64,000 nucleotides of DNA from Maritimibacter sp. REDSEA-S28_B5 (GTDB taxonomy: Bacteria; Pseudomonadota; Alphaproteobacteria; Rhodobacterales; Rhodobacteraceae): assembly GCA_001626765.1 (NCBI GenBank), contig LUOO01000102.1:1-64000 (forward strand), read 5' to 3'. Position 1 is the first letter of the stretch; each line of letters starts with the position of its first letter. The notes below the pieces were generated by a model, which worked only from the letters and a program-made list of their open reading frames with translations, had not been told where the DNA came from and ran no database searches. This document shows positions 37,625 to 47,193 of this stretch, piece by piece. The position numbers and the translations under genes were made by a program.

Positions 37625-37770
37625 GGGTCACTCCCCCTGATGACTGATTTCCCTTGCCGGTCTTTTTGCCCGCTATGCTGCAGTCGCACAAGCCCCTGCG
37701 TGTCCGGGGGTCGCGGGGTCGCCACGGGATTTCACCTGCCGCAACGAGCATTTCACCACATGAACTGGTA

Positions 37771-38184
37771 TCAGGGCGCGATCCGCACGTGATCCGAGAC
37801 CATGGTATAGTCCTTGCGCGGCCCGCGAACGATCCATGTGGCGCGCCAGTCCGGCCAGAGGGTGAAATCGTAGACGACTTCATAGGCGTCCGGGTCGCAC
37901 CAGTGCCATGCGGTCGGACCCTCGCCCGCGATGATCGAGTGAAACGGGCGCTCATCCTCGAAGAACACGTCGATACCCGAGGCGCCCGCCCGCCACAGAT
38001 AGGTGCGCGTCGCCGCCATCGGCTTCAGCCCGTCGAAGATCAACTCGCCAGCCTCCCGGCAGGTCAGCCCCTGTCCGTCCGGCGTGAAACTCACAACGCC
38101 CTCGAACCGGCCACTGCGGCCCGCCGCGCGGTCCTCGATCTGGCGCGCGACGCGCCAGCGGCCTTCGAAATCGTCAAGCTCCAT
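37771..38184 (-). CDS. DUF6314 family protein
   Basis: A 137-residue soluble protein. It begins LDDFEGRWRVARQIEDR, contains FEGVVSFTPDGQGL, WHWCDPDAYEVVYDFTLWP and ends SDHVRIAP, features I associate with the DUF6314 family, a lipocalin-like small barrel of unknown function common in Rhodobacterales. The ATG at 38184 was preferred over a start 28 codons upstream because the latter would run into the purB start region. It is divergent from purB by 82 bases. Confidence 0.65.
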   Translation of the reverse strand: MELDDFEGRWRVARQIEDRAAGRSGRFEGVVSFTPDGQGLTCREAGELIFDGLKPMAATRTYLWRAGASGIDVFFEDERPFHSIIAGEGPTAWHWCDPDAYEVVYDFTLWPDWRATWIVRGPRKDYTMVSDHVRIAP

Positions 38185-38266
38185 CTGCGACCGCACCCTT
38201 GGCTTGCCCCTGTGTCCCATCCTGTCTATGACGCCCGCGACCCCGTCTTCAACCAAAAGGCCCGCC

Positions 38267-39574
38267 ATGATCCCGCGTTATGCCCGCAAAGAGATGACCG
38301 ACATCTGGGAACCCGCCACCAAGTTCAAGATCTGGTATGAGATCGAAGCCCATGCCTGCGACGCGCAAGCTGACCTTGGCGTGATCCCGCGCGAGAACGC
38401 TCAAGCCGTGTGGAAGGCCAAGGACGTGGACTTCGACGTGGCCCGGATCGACGAGATCGAGGCGGTGACGAAGCATGACGTGATCGCGTTCCTGACTCAT
38501 CTGGCCGAACATGTGGGTTCGGAAGAGGCGCGCTTCGTCCATCAGGGCATGACGTCCTCGGACGTGCTCGACACCTGCCTCAACGTGCAGCTCGTGCGCG
38601 CCGCCGACATCCTGATTACGGACATCGAGCGTGTGCTCGCCGCGTTGAAAAAACGCGCGATGGAACACAAGGACACGGTGCGCGTGGGCCGCAGCCACGG
38701 CATCCATGCCGAGCCGACCACTATGGGACTGACCTTCGCCCGCTTCTATGCCGAGTTCGATCGCAACCTTGCCCGGATGAAAGCCGCGCGGGACGAGGTC
38801 GCGACGGGGGCGATTTCGGGCGCCGTCGGGACCTTTGCCAACATCGACCCGCGCGTCGAGGAATACGTCTGCGAACAGCTTGGCCTCAAGCCCGAGCCGA
38901 TTTCGACGCAGGTGATCCCGCGCGACCGTCACGCGATGTTCTTTGCCACGTTGGGCGTCATTGCCTCGTCCATCGAGAACGTCGCAATCGAGATCCGGCA
39001 CATGCAGCGCACCGAAGTTCTGGAAGGCGCCGAGTTTTTCTCGATGGGCCAAAAAGGCTCGTCGGCCATGCCGCACAAGAAAAACCCGGTGCTGACCGAA
39101 AACCTCACGGGCCTCGCCCGCCTTGTCCGCATGACCGTGATCCCGGCGATGGAAAACGTGGCGCTCTGGCATGAACGCGACATCTCGCATTCCTCCGTCG
39201 AACGTGGCATCGGCCCGGACGCCACCGTGACGCTGGATTTCGCGCTCAATCGCCTCGCCGGTGTCGTCGACAAGATGCTCGTTTTCCCGCAGAACATGCT
39301 CGACAACATGAACAAGTTCCCCGGCCTCGTGATGAGCCAGCGGGTGTTGCTCGCGCTGACGCAGGCCGGTGTGAGTCGCGAGGACGCCTATTCCATGGTC
39401 CAGCGTAATGCGCTCAAGGTCTGGGAAGAACGGCTCGATTTCCAGGAACTGCTTCTGGCGGATGCCGAGGTCGTGGCGGCCCTTGGCGAAGATGGTATCA
39501 AGTCGAAGTTCGACATGGGCTATCACACCAAGCACGTCGACACGATCTTCAAGCGGGTCTTTGGCGAAAGCTGA
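38267..39574 (+). CDS. purB: Adenylosuccinate lyase
   Basis: Fumarase-superfamily enzyme acting twice in purine synthesis, releasing fumarate from SAICAR and from adenylosuccinate. It has 435 residues, the usual bacterial length. Diagnostic stretches are HQGMTSSDVLDTCLN (catalytic His region), GRSHGIHAEP, and the mobile loop QKGSSAMPHKKNP at about 262-274. The chain starts MIPRYARKEM at 38267. Confidence 0.97.
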   Translation: MIPRYARKEMTDIWEPATKFKIWYEIEAHACDAQADLGVIPRENAQAVWKAKDVDFDVARIDEIEAVTKHDVIAFLTHLAEHVGSEEARFVHQGMTSSDVLDTCLNVQLVRAADILITDIERVLAALKKRAMEHKDTVRVGRSHGIHAEPTTMGLTFARFYAEFDRNLARMKAARDEVATGAISGAVGTFANIDPRVEEYVCEQLGLKPEPISTQVIPRDRHAMFFATLGVIASSIENVAIEIRHMQRTEVLEGAEFFSMGQKGSSAMPHKKNPVLTENLTGLARLVRMTVIPAMENVALWHERDISHSSVERGIGPDATVTLDFALNRLAGVVDKMLVFPQNMLDNMNKFPGLVMSQRVLLALTQAGVSREDAYSMVQRNALKVWEERLDFQELLLADAEVVAALGEDGIKSKFDMGYHTKHVDTIFKRVFGES

Positions 39575-39649
39575 TCCGCTCACGCCTGCGTGATATAGCC
39601 ACGCGGTAAGCCGTGTTACGCTGGGGCATCCGAACAGGGAGCCCCAGCC

Positions 39650-39808
39650 ATGACCGCCAAGACTTTCCTTATCTCGATGACCCTCACCCTTGCCCCGCTG
39701 ACCGCGCTCGCGCAGGAAAGTTCATCCTGCGAAAAGGCCCATGCCAATTGTCAGCAGGGCACGACCTATGACGAAAAGACCAAGACCTGCGTCGTGGTGT
39801 CGTCATGA
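39650..39808 (+). CDS. Small secreted cysteine protein, 52 residues
   Basis: A short gene with AGGGAG 8 bases before its ATG. The signal peptide runs to LTALA (cleavage before Q22), leaving a mature peptide of about 31 residues with three cysteines. Its second half, CQQGTTYDEKTKTCV, matches a module CAEGTVWDETQGKCV in the next protein. The stop overlaps the next start by four bases (ATGA). The function is unknown; the conserved cysteines suggest a small disulfide-closed loop in the periplasm. Confidence 0.7.
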   Translation: MTAKTFLISMTLTLAPLTALAQESSSCEKAHANCQQGTTYDEKTKTCVVVSS

Positions 39809-40338
39809 GGGCACTGATCTTCGCTGCAATGCTCGCCCTCCCCGCAGCCGCCTTTGCCGCAGGGACAGAAACGAACGAGCCACCGAAGCCCACCGCGACC
39901 ACGACCGAATGTGCCGAAGGCACGGTCTGGGACGAGACCCAGGGCAAATGCGTCGCGCCCAAGGAAAGCCGTCTCGACGATGACGGGCTTTACCGGGCGG
40001 TGCGCGAACTGGCCTATGCGGGCCGCTTTGGCGATGCCGCGCTGGCGCTTGACGCCATGTCCGATGAGGGCAGCGACCGGGTTCTGACTTACCGTGGGTT
40101 CCTTGCCCGCAGTCAGGGCGATCTGGCCAGTGGCGAGGCGCTTTATCGTGCCGCGCTCGAGGTGAACCCTGACAACCTGCTTGCCCGGTCCTACATGGGT
40201 CAGGGCTATGTGACCGAGGGCCGGGTGGACGAAGCCTATGCCCAGCTGGTCGAGATTCGCAGCCGTGGCGGGGCCGACGGCTGGCCCCCCGAGGCGTTGG
40301 AAACCGCGATCCGGACCGGCGTGACCACCAGCTATTGA
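39805..40338 (+). CDS. Secreted TPR protein with the same cysteine module
   Basis: A 177-residue protein with a signal peptide (MRALIFAAMLALPAAAFA), a Thr/Pro linker, the cysteine module CAEGTVWDETQGKCV at about 36-50, and then two to three tetratricopeptide-like helical hairpins (YRAVRELAYAGRFGDAALALDAM and ALYRAALEVNPDNLLARSYMGQGYV). It is probably a periplasmic protein-interaction factor. It is translationally coupled to the small cysteine protein, so the two may act together. A weak hairpin follows at about 40350-40367. Confidence 0.75.
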   Translation: MRALIFAAMLALPAAAFAAGTETNEPPKPTATTTECAEGTVWDETQGKCVAPKESRLDDDGLYRAVRELAYAGRFGDAALALDAMSDEGSDRVLTYRGFLARSQGDLASGEALYRAALEVNPDNLLARSYMGQGYVTEGRVDEAYAQLVEIRSRGGADGWPPEALETAIRTGVTTSY

Positions 40339-40452
40339 GGTGGATTTTCGGGACATTATCCCGATTTCCCCGCCGGAGCCTGCCCTCCTTAGCCTCGCGT
40401 TAACGCGGGCGCGCCATGGTTGTCTCGATGGGGCCCATGGCTGGAGGGATGC

Positions 40453-41541
40453 GTGTCGACGGCACTGACATTGGCGGGCGGCGGTTTGCCGGACCTCGCG
40501 GGGTTCGGTGGCGATGGCGACTTCGGGCTGGACGCCGGAACGCCCATGCGGCTGACCAAGAAACAGAAGGCGGCCGTCATCGTGCGGCTGCTTCTGGCCG
40601 AAGGCGTGTCACTGAAGCTCTCGGACCTGCCCGAGGAATTGCAGACGGAACTCGCCCACCAGATGTCCACGATGCGATTCATCGACCGGCTCACGCTGAA
40701 AAGCGTGGTCGATGAATTCGTGTCCGAAATCGAAAGCATCGGGCTCGCCTTTCCCGGCGGGCTCGAGGGGGCGCTCAACGTGCTTGACGGCACCATCTCT
40801 CCCGCCACGGCGGCCCGCATCCGCAAGGCGCAGGGGTTCAATTTCACGGGCGACCCTTGGGAAACCATCTCGGGGCTGGATCCCAGCCGCCTGGTCCCGG
40901 TGCTCGAAGAGGAAAGCATCGAGGTCGGCGCGGTGCTTCTGTCCAAGCTCAAGGTCTCGGTCGCGGCGGAGCTTCTGGGCCGCATCCCCGGCCCCCGCGC
41001 CCGCAAACTGGCCTATGCCATATCGCTTACCGGCGCGGTGGAGCCCGAGGTGGTCGAGCGGATCGGGCGCGCGCTCGCCGCGCAGCTTGACGCCCAGCCT
41101 GCCAAGGCCTTTGCCTCGGGACCTGTCGAACGGGTGGGCGCGATCCTGAATTTCGCGACCGGTGCCACGCGGGACGACGTGCTCACCGGGCTCGACGAAG
41201 AAGACGCGGTCTTCGCCGAAGAGGTGCGCAAGTCGATCTTCACCTTCGCCAATATCCCCGACCGGATCGACCCGCGCGACATGCCCAAGGTCCTGCGCGA
41301 GGTCGAGCAGACCGTGGTCATCACTGCGCTCGCCGGGGCCGCAGGCGACTTGGAGCGGGTGACGGAGTTCGTGCTCGAATCGATCTCGAAACGCATGGCC
41401 GACCAGTTCCGTGAGGAGATGGCGAACCTCGGCAAACCCAAGGCGAAAGAGGCGGAAGAGGCGATGAACGCGATCGTGTCGGCCATCCGGCAGCTCGAAG
41501 GATCGGGAGAGCTGATGCTACTGTCGGGTGACGACGGATAA
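40453..41541 (+). CDS. fliG: Flagellar motor switch protein FliG
   Basis: Rotor protein that couples the stator to the flagellar C ring. It has 362 residues. The N-terminal domain (KKQKAAVIVRLLLAEG), a middle domain (VLEEESIEVGAVLLSKL) and the C-terminal torque domain (FTFANIPDRIDPRDMPKVLREVEQ, then ISKRMADQFREEM) are all present. The GTG at 40453 was chosen because GGAGGG lies 4 bases before it; a TTG at 40420 is the longer option. No other flagellar gene is in the window. The palindrome CGCGTTAACGCG at 40396-40407 lies upstream. Confidence 0.88.
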   Translation: MSTALTLAGGGLPDLAGFGGDGDFGLDAGTPMRLTKKQKAAVIVRLLLAEGVSLKLSDLPEELQTELAHQMSTMRFIDRLTLKSVVDEFVSEIESIGLAFPGGLEGALNVLDGTISPATAARIRKAQGFNFTGDPWETISGLDPSRLVPVLEEESIEVGAVLLSKLKVSVAAELLGRIPGPRARKLAYAISLTGAVEPEVVERIGRALAAQLDAQPAKAFASGPVERVGAILNFATGATRDDVLTGLDEEDAVFAEEVRKSIFTFANIPDRIDPRDMPKVLREVEQTVVITALAGAAGDLERVTEFVLESISKRMADQFREEMANLGKPKAKEAEEAMNAIVSAIRQLEGSGELMLLSGDDG

Positions 41542-41655
41542 GCGCCCCACCCGACAAGCCTGGGTGACGGGTTACACGCCCCCGTCCGATTGAACAAACT
41601 GGTCACATTGCCACCGCCCGCCCATCGGCATAGGGTCACCGGCGAAAGTGACCCC

Positions 41656-42546
41656 ATGACAGCGATCCCCCCCATATCCGCCCGGCCCACGCAGAACGCC
41701 GCCAAAGGCATCCTGCTCTACATGGCCGGGATCTTTTTCATGGCCACGATGGACGTGCTCGCCAAGCTCGTCGTGCAGGACGTCCATGTGGCAATGGCGG
41801 TCTGGGCACGGTATGCCGGGCAAACGCTTGTCGTGACGCTGTTTTTCCTGCCCAAACTCGGCACGATCGCGCGCACGCGCTATCCCGTTATCCAGTTCGT
41901 GCGCTCGGTGCTGCTCCTGCTCGGGACATCCATGTTCTTTCTGTCGCTGACTTATCTCGGACTGGCCGAGGCGACCGCGATCATGGACATCAACCCGGTG
42001 CTGATCACGCTGGGCGGCGCGATTTTTCTGGGCGAGGCCCTTGGCCCGCGCCGCGCCTTCGGGGTTGCCGCCGCGCTGATCGGAGCACTTATCATCATCC
42101 GCCCCGGCAGCGACGTGTTCCAGCCCGCCTCGTTCCTGCCGCTCGTCGCGGCTTGCGGGTATGGCGGTTTCGTACTGCTCACCCGCAAGGTCGGCCATGA
42201 CGAGGACCCACGCACGTCGCTTTTCTATGCCGCCATGCTCGGCGCGCTTGTGACAAGCATTGTAGTGCCGTTCTTCTGGCAACGGCCAGAGCCCATGACG
42301 CTCGTCTTCATGCTGATGATCGGCGTGCTCGGTTCCTTCGGCCAGTTCTTCCTGATCAAGGCTGTGCAATTCGCCGAAGCGGGCGCGGTCGCGCCGTTTT
42401 CCTACCTTGGCCTGCTCATCGCGGCCTTCTGGGGCATGGTGATCTTTGGCGAGTTCCCCGATACCGCCACTTGGATCGGCGCGGCGATCATCGTGGCGGC
42501 GGGGCTTTATGTCTGGCACCGCGAGCGGGTAGCGGACCGAGCCTGA
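41656..42546 (+). CDS. DMT-superfamily (EamA) transporter
   Basis: Inner-membrane exporter of 296 residues with two EamA repeats of five helices each. Recognisable stretches are MDVLAKLVVQDVHVAMAVWARY in repeat one, LTYLGLAEATAIMDINPVLITLGGAIFLGE at its end, and AVQFAEAGAVAPFSYLGLLIAAFWG in repeat two. The substrate is not predictable; members export amino acids, nucleosides or other metabolites. The ATG at 41656 starts just before the first amphipathic region. It stands alone, convergent with the glutathione S-transferase gene. Confidence 0.88.
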   Translation: MTAIPPISARPTQNAAKGILLYMAGIFFMATMDVLAKLVVQDVHVAMAVWARYAGQTLVVTLFFLPKLGTIARTRYPVIQFVRSVLLLLGTSMFFLSLTYLGLAEATAIMDINPVLITLGGAIFLGEALGPRRAFGVAAALIGALIIIRPGSDVFQPASFLPLVAACGYGGFVLLTRKVGHDEDPRTSLFYAAMLGALVTSIVVPFFWQRPEPMTLVFMLMIGVLGSFGQFFLIKAVQFAEAGAVAPFSYLGLLIAAFWGMVIFGEFPDTATWIGAAIIVAAGLYVWHRERVADRA

Positions 42547-42569
42547 CGCCCGCCACAAGACGCCCGACG

Positions 42570-43316
42570 TCAGACGCTGGTGATCAGGCTGAAGTCGGCC
42601 TCCGGCCCGTCCGATTTGCGATTGAACAACCGATCCAGCGCTTCTTGCGACGAGGCGCGGCGCGTGCGGTTGTTGCGCGGGTCGTATTCGGTGATCACCC
42701 GCTCGGTCATGCGAATGGCCGCCGGACGGTCCGCGATCCGGTTGCGCCAGCGCATGAGGTTCGGGAAATTCTCAGGCGCGAAGTTGTGGCGCTCGAGGTA
42801 GAGGATCCACGGCCATGTGGCGATATCGGCGATGGAATAGGCCCCGCCCGCGATCCCGTCCCGCGTGGCGAGACGGTCATCCAGCTGGCGGTAGACGGTT
42901 TCCGACTGGTTACGATAGCGCGCGGCGGAATAGGGTTCGGTGCCATGGGCCACGACGAGGTGATAGTGGTTGTATTGCCCGAGCATCGGCCCGACGAGGG
43001 CGGTCTGCACCATGAGCCAGCGCAGCACCTCGCGCCGTGCGGCCCCCTCGGCGGGCAGAACGTCGCCGCCGTAGGTCTCGGCCAGATAGATCAGAATGGC
43101 GTTCGATTCGAACAGCGGCTCCTCGGCTTCGGGATCGGTCAGCACCGGCACCTTGCCCAGCGGGTTCATGGCGAGGAACTCGGGCGTAAACTGCTCGGCG
43201 TCGAAGACGGCGACATGCTGCATCCGGTAGTCGAGGCCCAGCTCCTCGAGCAGGAGCGCAACCTTGCGCACGTTGGGGCTGCCGGTGCCGTAAAGGACGC
43301 GGTCGGGTCTGGTCAT
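42570..43316 (-). CDS. Glutathione S-transferase family protein
   Basis: A 248-residue cytosolic GST. The N-terminal thioredoxin-like domain has GSPNVRKVALLLEELG, NPLGKVPVLTDPE and the glutathione-contacting ESNAILIYLAE. The C-terminal helical domain carries YSIADIATWPW. The pattern of the second half, LMVQTALVGPMLGQYNHY, resembles the YfcG/YghU group active on disulfides. The ATG at 43316 follows AAGGGAGAAACC. Confidence 0.88.
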   Translation of the reverse strand: MTRPDRVLYGTGSPNVRKVALLLEELGLDYRMQHVAVFDAEQFTPEFLAMNPLGKVPVLTDPEAEEPLFESNAILIYLAETYGGDVLPAEGAARREVLRWLMVQTALVGPMLGQYNHYHLVVAHGTEPYSAARYRNQSETVYRQLDDRLATRDGIAGGAYSIADIATWPWILYLERHNFAPENFPNLMRWRNRIADRPAAIRMTERVITEYDPRNNRTRRASSQEALDRLFNRKSDGPEADFSLITSV

Positions 43317-43418
43317 GTGGTTTCTCCCTTGTTCGCGCCAGACTGGCACGGGAGAGGGGCGCGATGAGCAATATGCGGCATCGACCAAGACTATGACAGG
43401 TCGGCGCGGGCCTCGGAG

Positions 43419-44132
43419 CTACTTCCCGAGCTTGTAGGCGGCGATCACTCGGCCCGGTCCCGGTTCCTGCAGGACAAGCGCATAGTGACCATCGGCATCG
43501 GCGGGGGCGTCCACGCTGATCTCGCCCTGCCCGTCCCAAGTCGCCACATGATCCCAGCTTTCGACAATATTGGCATAGGTCATGGTCATGCCAGCGTTTT
43601 CGCCATGCTTGATCTCGACCGTTTCCTGCGGGTCGTAGCGCACGAGGTCGATCAGGATCGTGGCGGGCAGCGGATTGTCCCCCATCGGCGCGCATCTGAT
43701 CGACACCTTGCCACCCTCGAAGCGCGCATCGACATCGACGTCGGCAAGTCCGGCCTCGTGAACCTTCATATAATCCATGAGTTTCATGGGCTTGTAGCCG
43801 ACCACGTGGTCTTGGCCGCCCACCACCATCTGCGGGGTGTAGATGGTCGAGGCGCCTGCGAGATGGGCATAGGCCTTTTGCCGGGTGGTGTGCTCGGGGC
43901 GCGCGAACACGTCCTTCCAGCCGATGTAGTCCCAGTAATCAACATGAAGCGCGAGGGGCAGAACATCGTCGCGGGCGGCAAGCTCGACCAGCAGTTCGTC
44001 GGCCGGCGGGCAGGAATTACACCCTTGCGAGGTAAAAAGTTCAACCAGAACGACGGGCTGTTCGTTCGCGGAACCCGTGCTGGCAAGCATAACCGCCAGG
44101 CCAAAGGCCCCTGCCCCGATCCATCCCTTCAT
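43419..44132 (-). CDS. DUF1223 family thioredoxin-like secreted protein
   Basis: A 237-residue protein with a signal peptide (up to STGSA) and the DUF1223 core LVELFTSQGCNSCPPADELL, in which Cys38 and Cys41 form a thioredoxin-like CxxC pair. LHVDYWDYIGWKD and TPQMVVGGQ are further family landmarks. It probably acts in the periplasm on thiols, but no substrate is known. It is divergent from acnA; this pairing is frequent in Rhodobacterales as I recall it. Confidence 0.85.
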   Translation of the reverse strand: MKGWIGAGAFGLAVMLASTGSANEQPVVLVELFTSQGCNSCPPADELLVELAARDDVLPLALHVDYWDYIGWKDVFARPEHTTRQKAYAHLAGASTIYTPQMVVGGQDHVVGYKPMKLMDYMKVHEAGLADVDVDARFEGGKVSIRCAPMGDNPLPATILIDLVRYDPQETVEIKHGENAGMTMTYANIVESWDHVATWDGQGEISVDAPADADGHYALVLQEPGPGRVIAAYKLGK

Positions 44133-44293
44133 CTGCCGTCTCCGATTTGTTTGTATCGGTGGTATACGACCCCCCCTTCACCGGCCAATCAAGGTTTTGA
44201 GAGTGTCGGGTAACGTGGCAACTGGGTCGTGTGGTGCATGGGAAACAGGCTGAAAGCGCGCTGACATCCCCTTGGCGCCGCGATTGTGTGCAA

Positions 44294-44303
44294 TCGTATA
44301 CGA
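44294..44303. promoter_or_regulatory. Palindrome TCGTATACGA upstream of aconitase
   Basis: A perfect 10-bp palindrome in the 291-base divergent region, 121 bases before the acnA ATG. A partial copy, GGTATACGACC, lies near 44161-44171, close to the DUF1223 start. GTATAC cores occur in operators of GntR-family regulators, but the regulator here is not known. Confidence 0.35.
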
Positions 44304-44423
44304 AAAATGGCGGGAACCACTTGCACCTTGGCGCGTCAGGCAACACATGTTTGCAACACATGGAAACTGATACAAAGATGGTGCAGGCTGACTGTGCCAG
44401 AATGTCCAGCACAGGAGCCAGAT

Positions 44424-47118
44424 ATGCCAATCGAGGTCGGCAAAGACACATCCAAAACCCGCAAGCATCTGACCGTCGGCGACCAGAGTGTCGCCTATTA
44501 TTCGATTCCGGCCGCCGAAGCCGCCGGGCTTGGCAACTTCGAGCGGCTCCCTGCCTCGCTCAAGGTCGTGCTCGAAAACATGCTGCGCTTCGAGGATGGC
44601 GGGCGCACGGTGTCGGTCGATGACATCAAGGCCTTCGGCGAATGGGCCGACAAGGGGGGCAAGAACCCGCGCGAGATAGCCTATCGCCCCGCCCGCGTGC
44701 TCATGCAGGATTTCACCGGCGTGCCCGCGGTCGTCGACCTTGCCGCGATGCGCGACGGCATTTTGGGGCTGGGCGGCGACGCAAAGAAGATCAACCCGCT
44801 GGTGCCCGTGGACCTCGTCATCGACCACTCGGTGATGATCGACGAATTCGGCAACCCCCGCGCCTTCCAGATGAACGTGGAGCGCGAATACGAGCGCAAC
44901 ATCGAGCGGTATCAGTTCCTGAAGTGGGGCCAGACCGCGTTCGAAAACTTCCGCGTGGTGCCGCCGGGCACAGGCATCTGCCACCAGGCGAACCTCGAAT
45001 ACCTCGCGCAGACGGTCTGGACCGACAAGGATCAGGCGGGCGAGATGGTCGCCTATCCCGACACGCTCGTCGGCACCGACAGCCACACGACCATGGTGAA
45101 CGGCGCGGCCGTTCTGGGCTGGGGCGTCGGCGGGATCGAGGCAGAGGCGGCCATGCTCGGCCAGCCGATTTCCATGCTCATCCCCGAAGTCGTGGGCTTC
45201 AAGCTGACGGGCGCCATGGTCGAAGGCACGACGGGCACCGACCTCGTGCTCAAGGTCGTCGAGATGCTGCGCAAGCACGGCGTGGTCAGCAAATTCGTCG
45301 AATTCTACGGCGACGGTCTGGACAACCTGCCGCTCGCGCAGCGGGCCACGATCGCCAATATGGCGCCGGAATACGGCGCGACCTGCGGGTTCTTCCCGAT
45401 CGACGCGGAAACCCTGCGCTACATGGAACAGACGGGCCGCGACAAGGACCGCATCGCGCTGGTCGAAGCCTACGCCAAGGAGAACGGCTTCTGGCGCGGC
45501 GCGGATTACGACCCGATCTATTCCTCGACGCTGGAACTCGACATGTCGACTATCGTGCCGGCAATTTCCGGCCCCAAGCGTCCGCAGGACTATGTGCCCC
45601 TGACCGCTGCCGCCGGTGCCTTTGAGGACGGGGTCATCGACTTCCGCGGCATCGACCAGTCGGAAGAAGCCCTTGACGGTCGAGGGCGAAGACTACGTGC
45701 TCAAGGACGGCAGCGTCGTGATCGCGTCGATCACCTCCTGCACCAACACCTCGAACCCCTACGTCATGATCGGCGCGGGTCTGGTGGCCCGCAAGGCGCG
45801 TGAGCTGGGCCTCAACCGCAAGCCCTGGGTCAAGACGTCGCTCGCACCGGGCTCGCAGGTGGTGACCGAATATCTCGAAGGTGCCGGGCTTCAGGACGAT
45901 CTGGACGCCATCGGTTTCGACCTCGTGGGTTATGGCTGCACGACCTGTATCGGCAACTCCGGCCCGCTCCAACCCGAGATTTCCAAGGCCGTGAACGAAA
46001 ACGATCTGATCGCGGTCTCGGTCCTGTCGGGCAACCGCAATTTCGAGGGCCGGATTTCCCCGGACGTGCGGGCGAACTACCTGGCTTCGCCGCCGCTGGT
46101 CGTGGCCTATGCGCTGGCCGGTGACATGAACATCGACATGGCGAACGACCCGATTGCCCAGACGCCTGACGGCAAGGATGTCTACCTCAAGGACATCTGG
46201 CCGACTGATCAGGAAATCTCGGATCTCGTCGACCGCGTCGTGACCCGCGAGGCGTTTCAGGAGAAATACGCCGACGTGTTCAAGGGCGACGACAAATGGC
46301 GCGCGGTCGAAGTGTCGGGGGGCGAAACCTACGACTGGCCGCCGACCTCGACCTACATCCAGAACCCGCCCTACTTCCAGGGCATGTCACCGGAGGCGGG
46401 CACGATCGAAAACGTCGAAGCCGCGCGGGTGCTCGCGGTCCTGGGCGACATGATCACGACCGACCACATCAGCCCGGCGGGGTCGTTCAAGCCGACCACG
46501 CCCGCAGGGAAATATCTGACCGAACGGCAGGTCGCGCCCAAGGACTTCAACAGCTATGGCTCGCGGCGCGGCAACCACGAGGTCATGATGCGCGGGACCT
46601 TCGCCAACATCCGTATCAAAAACGAGATGCTGGACGGCGTCGAAGGCGGCTACACCAAGGGGCCGGACGGCGAGCAGACCTCGATCTATGACGCCTCGAT
46701 GGCCTATCAGGAGGCGGGCACGCCGCTCGTCATCTTCGGCGGCATCGAATACGGCGCCGGGTCGTCGCGCGACTGGGCGGCAAAGGGCACCAACCTTCTG
46801 GGCGTCAAGGCGGTCATCGCGGAGAGCTTCGAGCGCATCCACCGCTCGAACCTCGTCGGCATGGGGGTCATTCCCTTCGAGTTCACGAATGGCGACACGC
46901 GCAAGACGCTGGGGATCACCGGCGACGAGGTGGTGACGATCACGGGGCTTTCGGGCGACCTGCGACCGTTGGCGACCGTGCCCTGCAAGATCGAATATGC
47001 CGACGGATCGGTCAAGGAGATCGAGCTGAAGTGCCGGATCGATACCGAAGTCGAAATCGACTACGTGAAGAACGGCGGCGTGCTGCATTACGTGCTGCGC
47101 AACCTCGCGAAGTCGTAG
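44424..47118 (+). pseudogene. acnA: Aconitate hydratase A, interrupted by a +1 frameshift
   Basis: Interconverts citrate and isocitrate using a [4Fe-4S] cluster. Both halves are intact but in different frames. Bases 44424-45671 encode the N-terminal half through [14 protein letters not shown]. The C-terminal half runs in the next frame from about 45673 ([13 protein letters not shown]) to the stop at 47118. Removing one C from the CCC at 45670-45672 restores an 897-residue enzyme, the normal length. As written, the first frame ends at 45803 and lacks all three cluster cysteines (SCTNTSNP and [12 protein letters not shown]). A sequencing or assembly error is the likeliest explanation, because the rest shows no decay. 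CAGGAG precedes the ATG. Confidence 0.9.
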
Positions 47119-47133
47119 CGCCGCTCGGAACGG

Positions 47134-47170
47134 AAAAGGGGCCCCGGTTCGCGCCGGGGCCTTTTCTTTT
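47134..47170 (+). terminator. Intrinsic terminator of acnA
   Basis: GGCCCCGG/CCGGGGCC forms the core stem, extended by AAAAGG on the left and TTTT on the right with a 2-base bulge. It is followed by CTTTT, 16 bases after the acnA stop. Confidence 0.85.
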
Positions 47171-47193
47171 GCCGTTTGGGTGCGAGGAACCCC

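Noticed and set aside
44424-47118. Reading aconitase as two separate genes (44424-45803 and 45616-47118).
   Set aside because: The two proteins are successive halves of one enzyme and the second would start with a short non-homologous stretch; a one-base frameshift explains everything.
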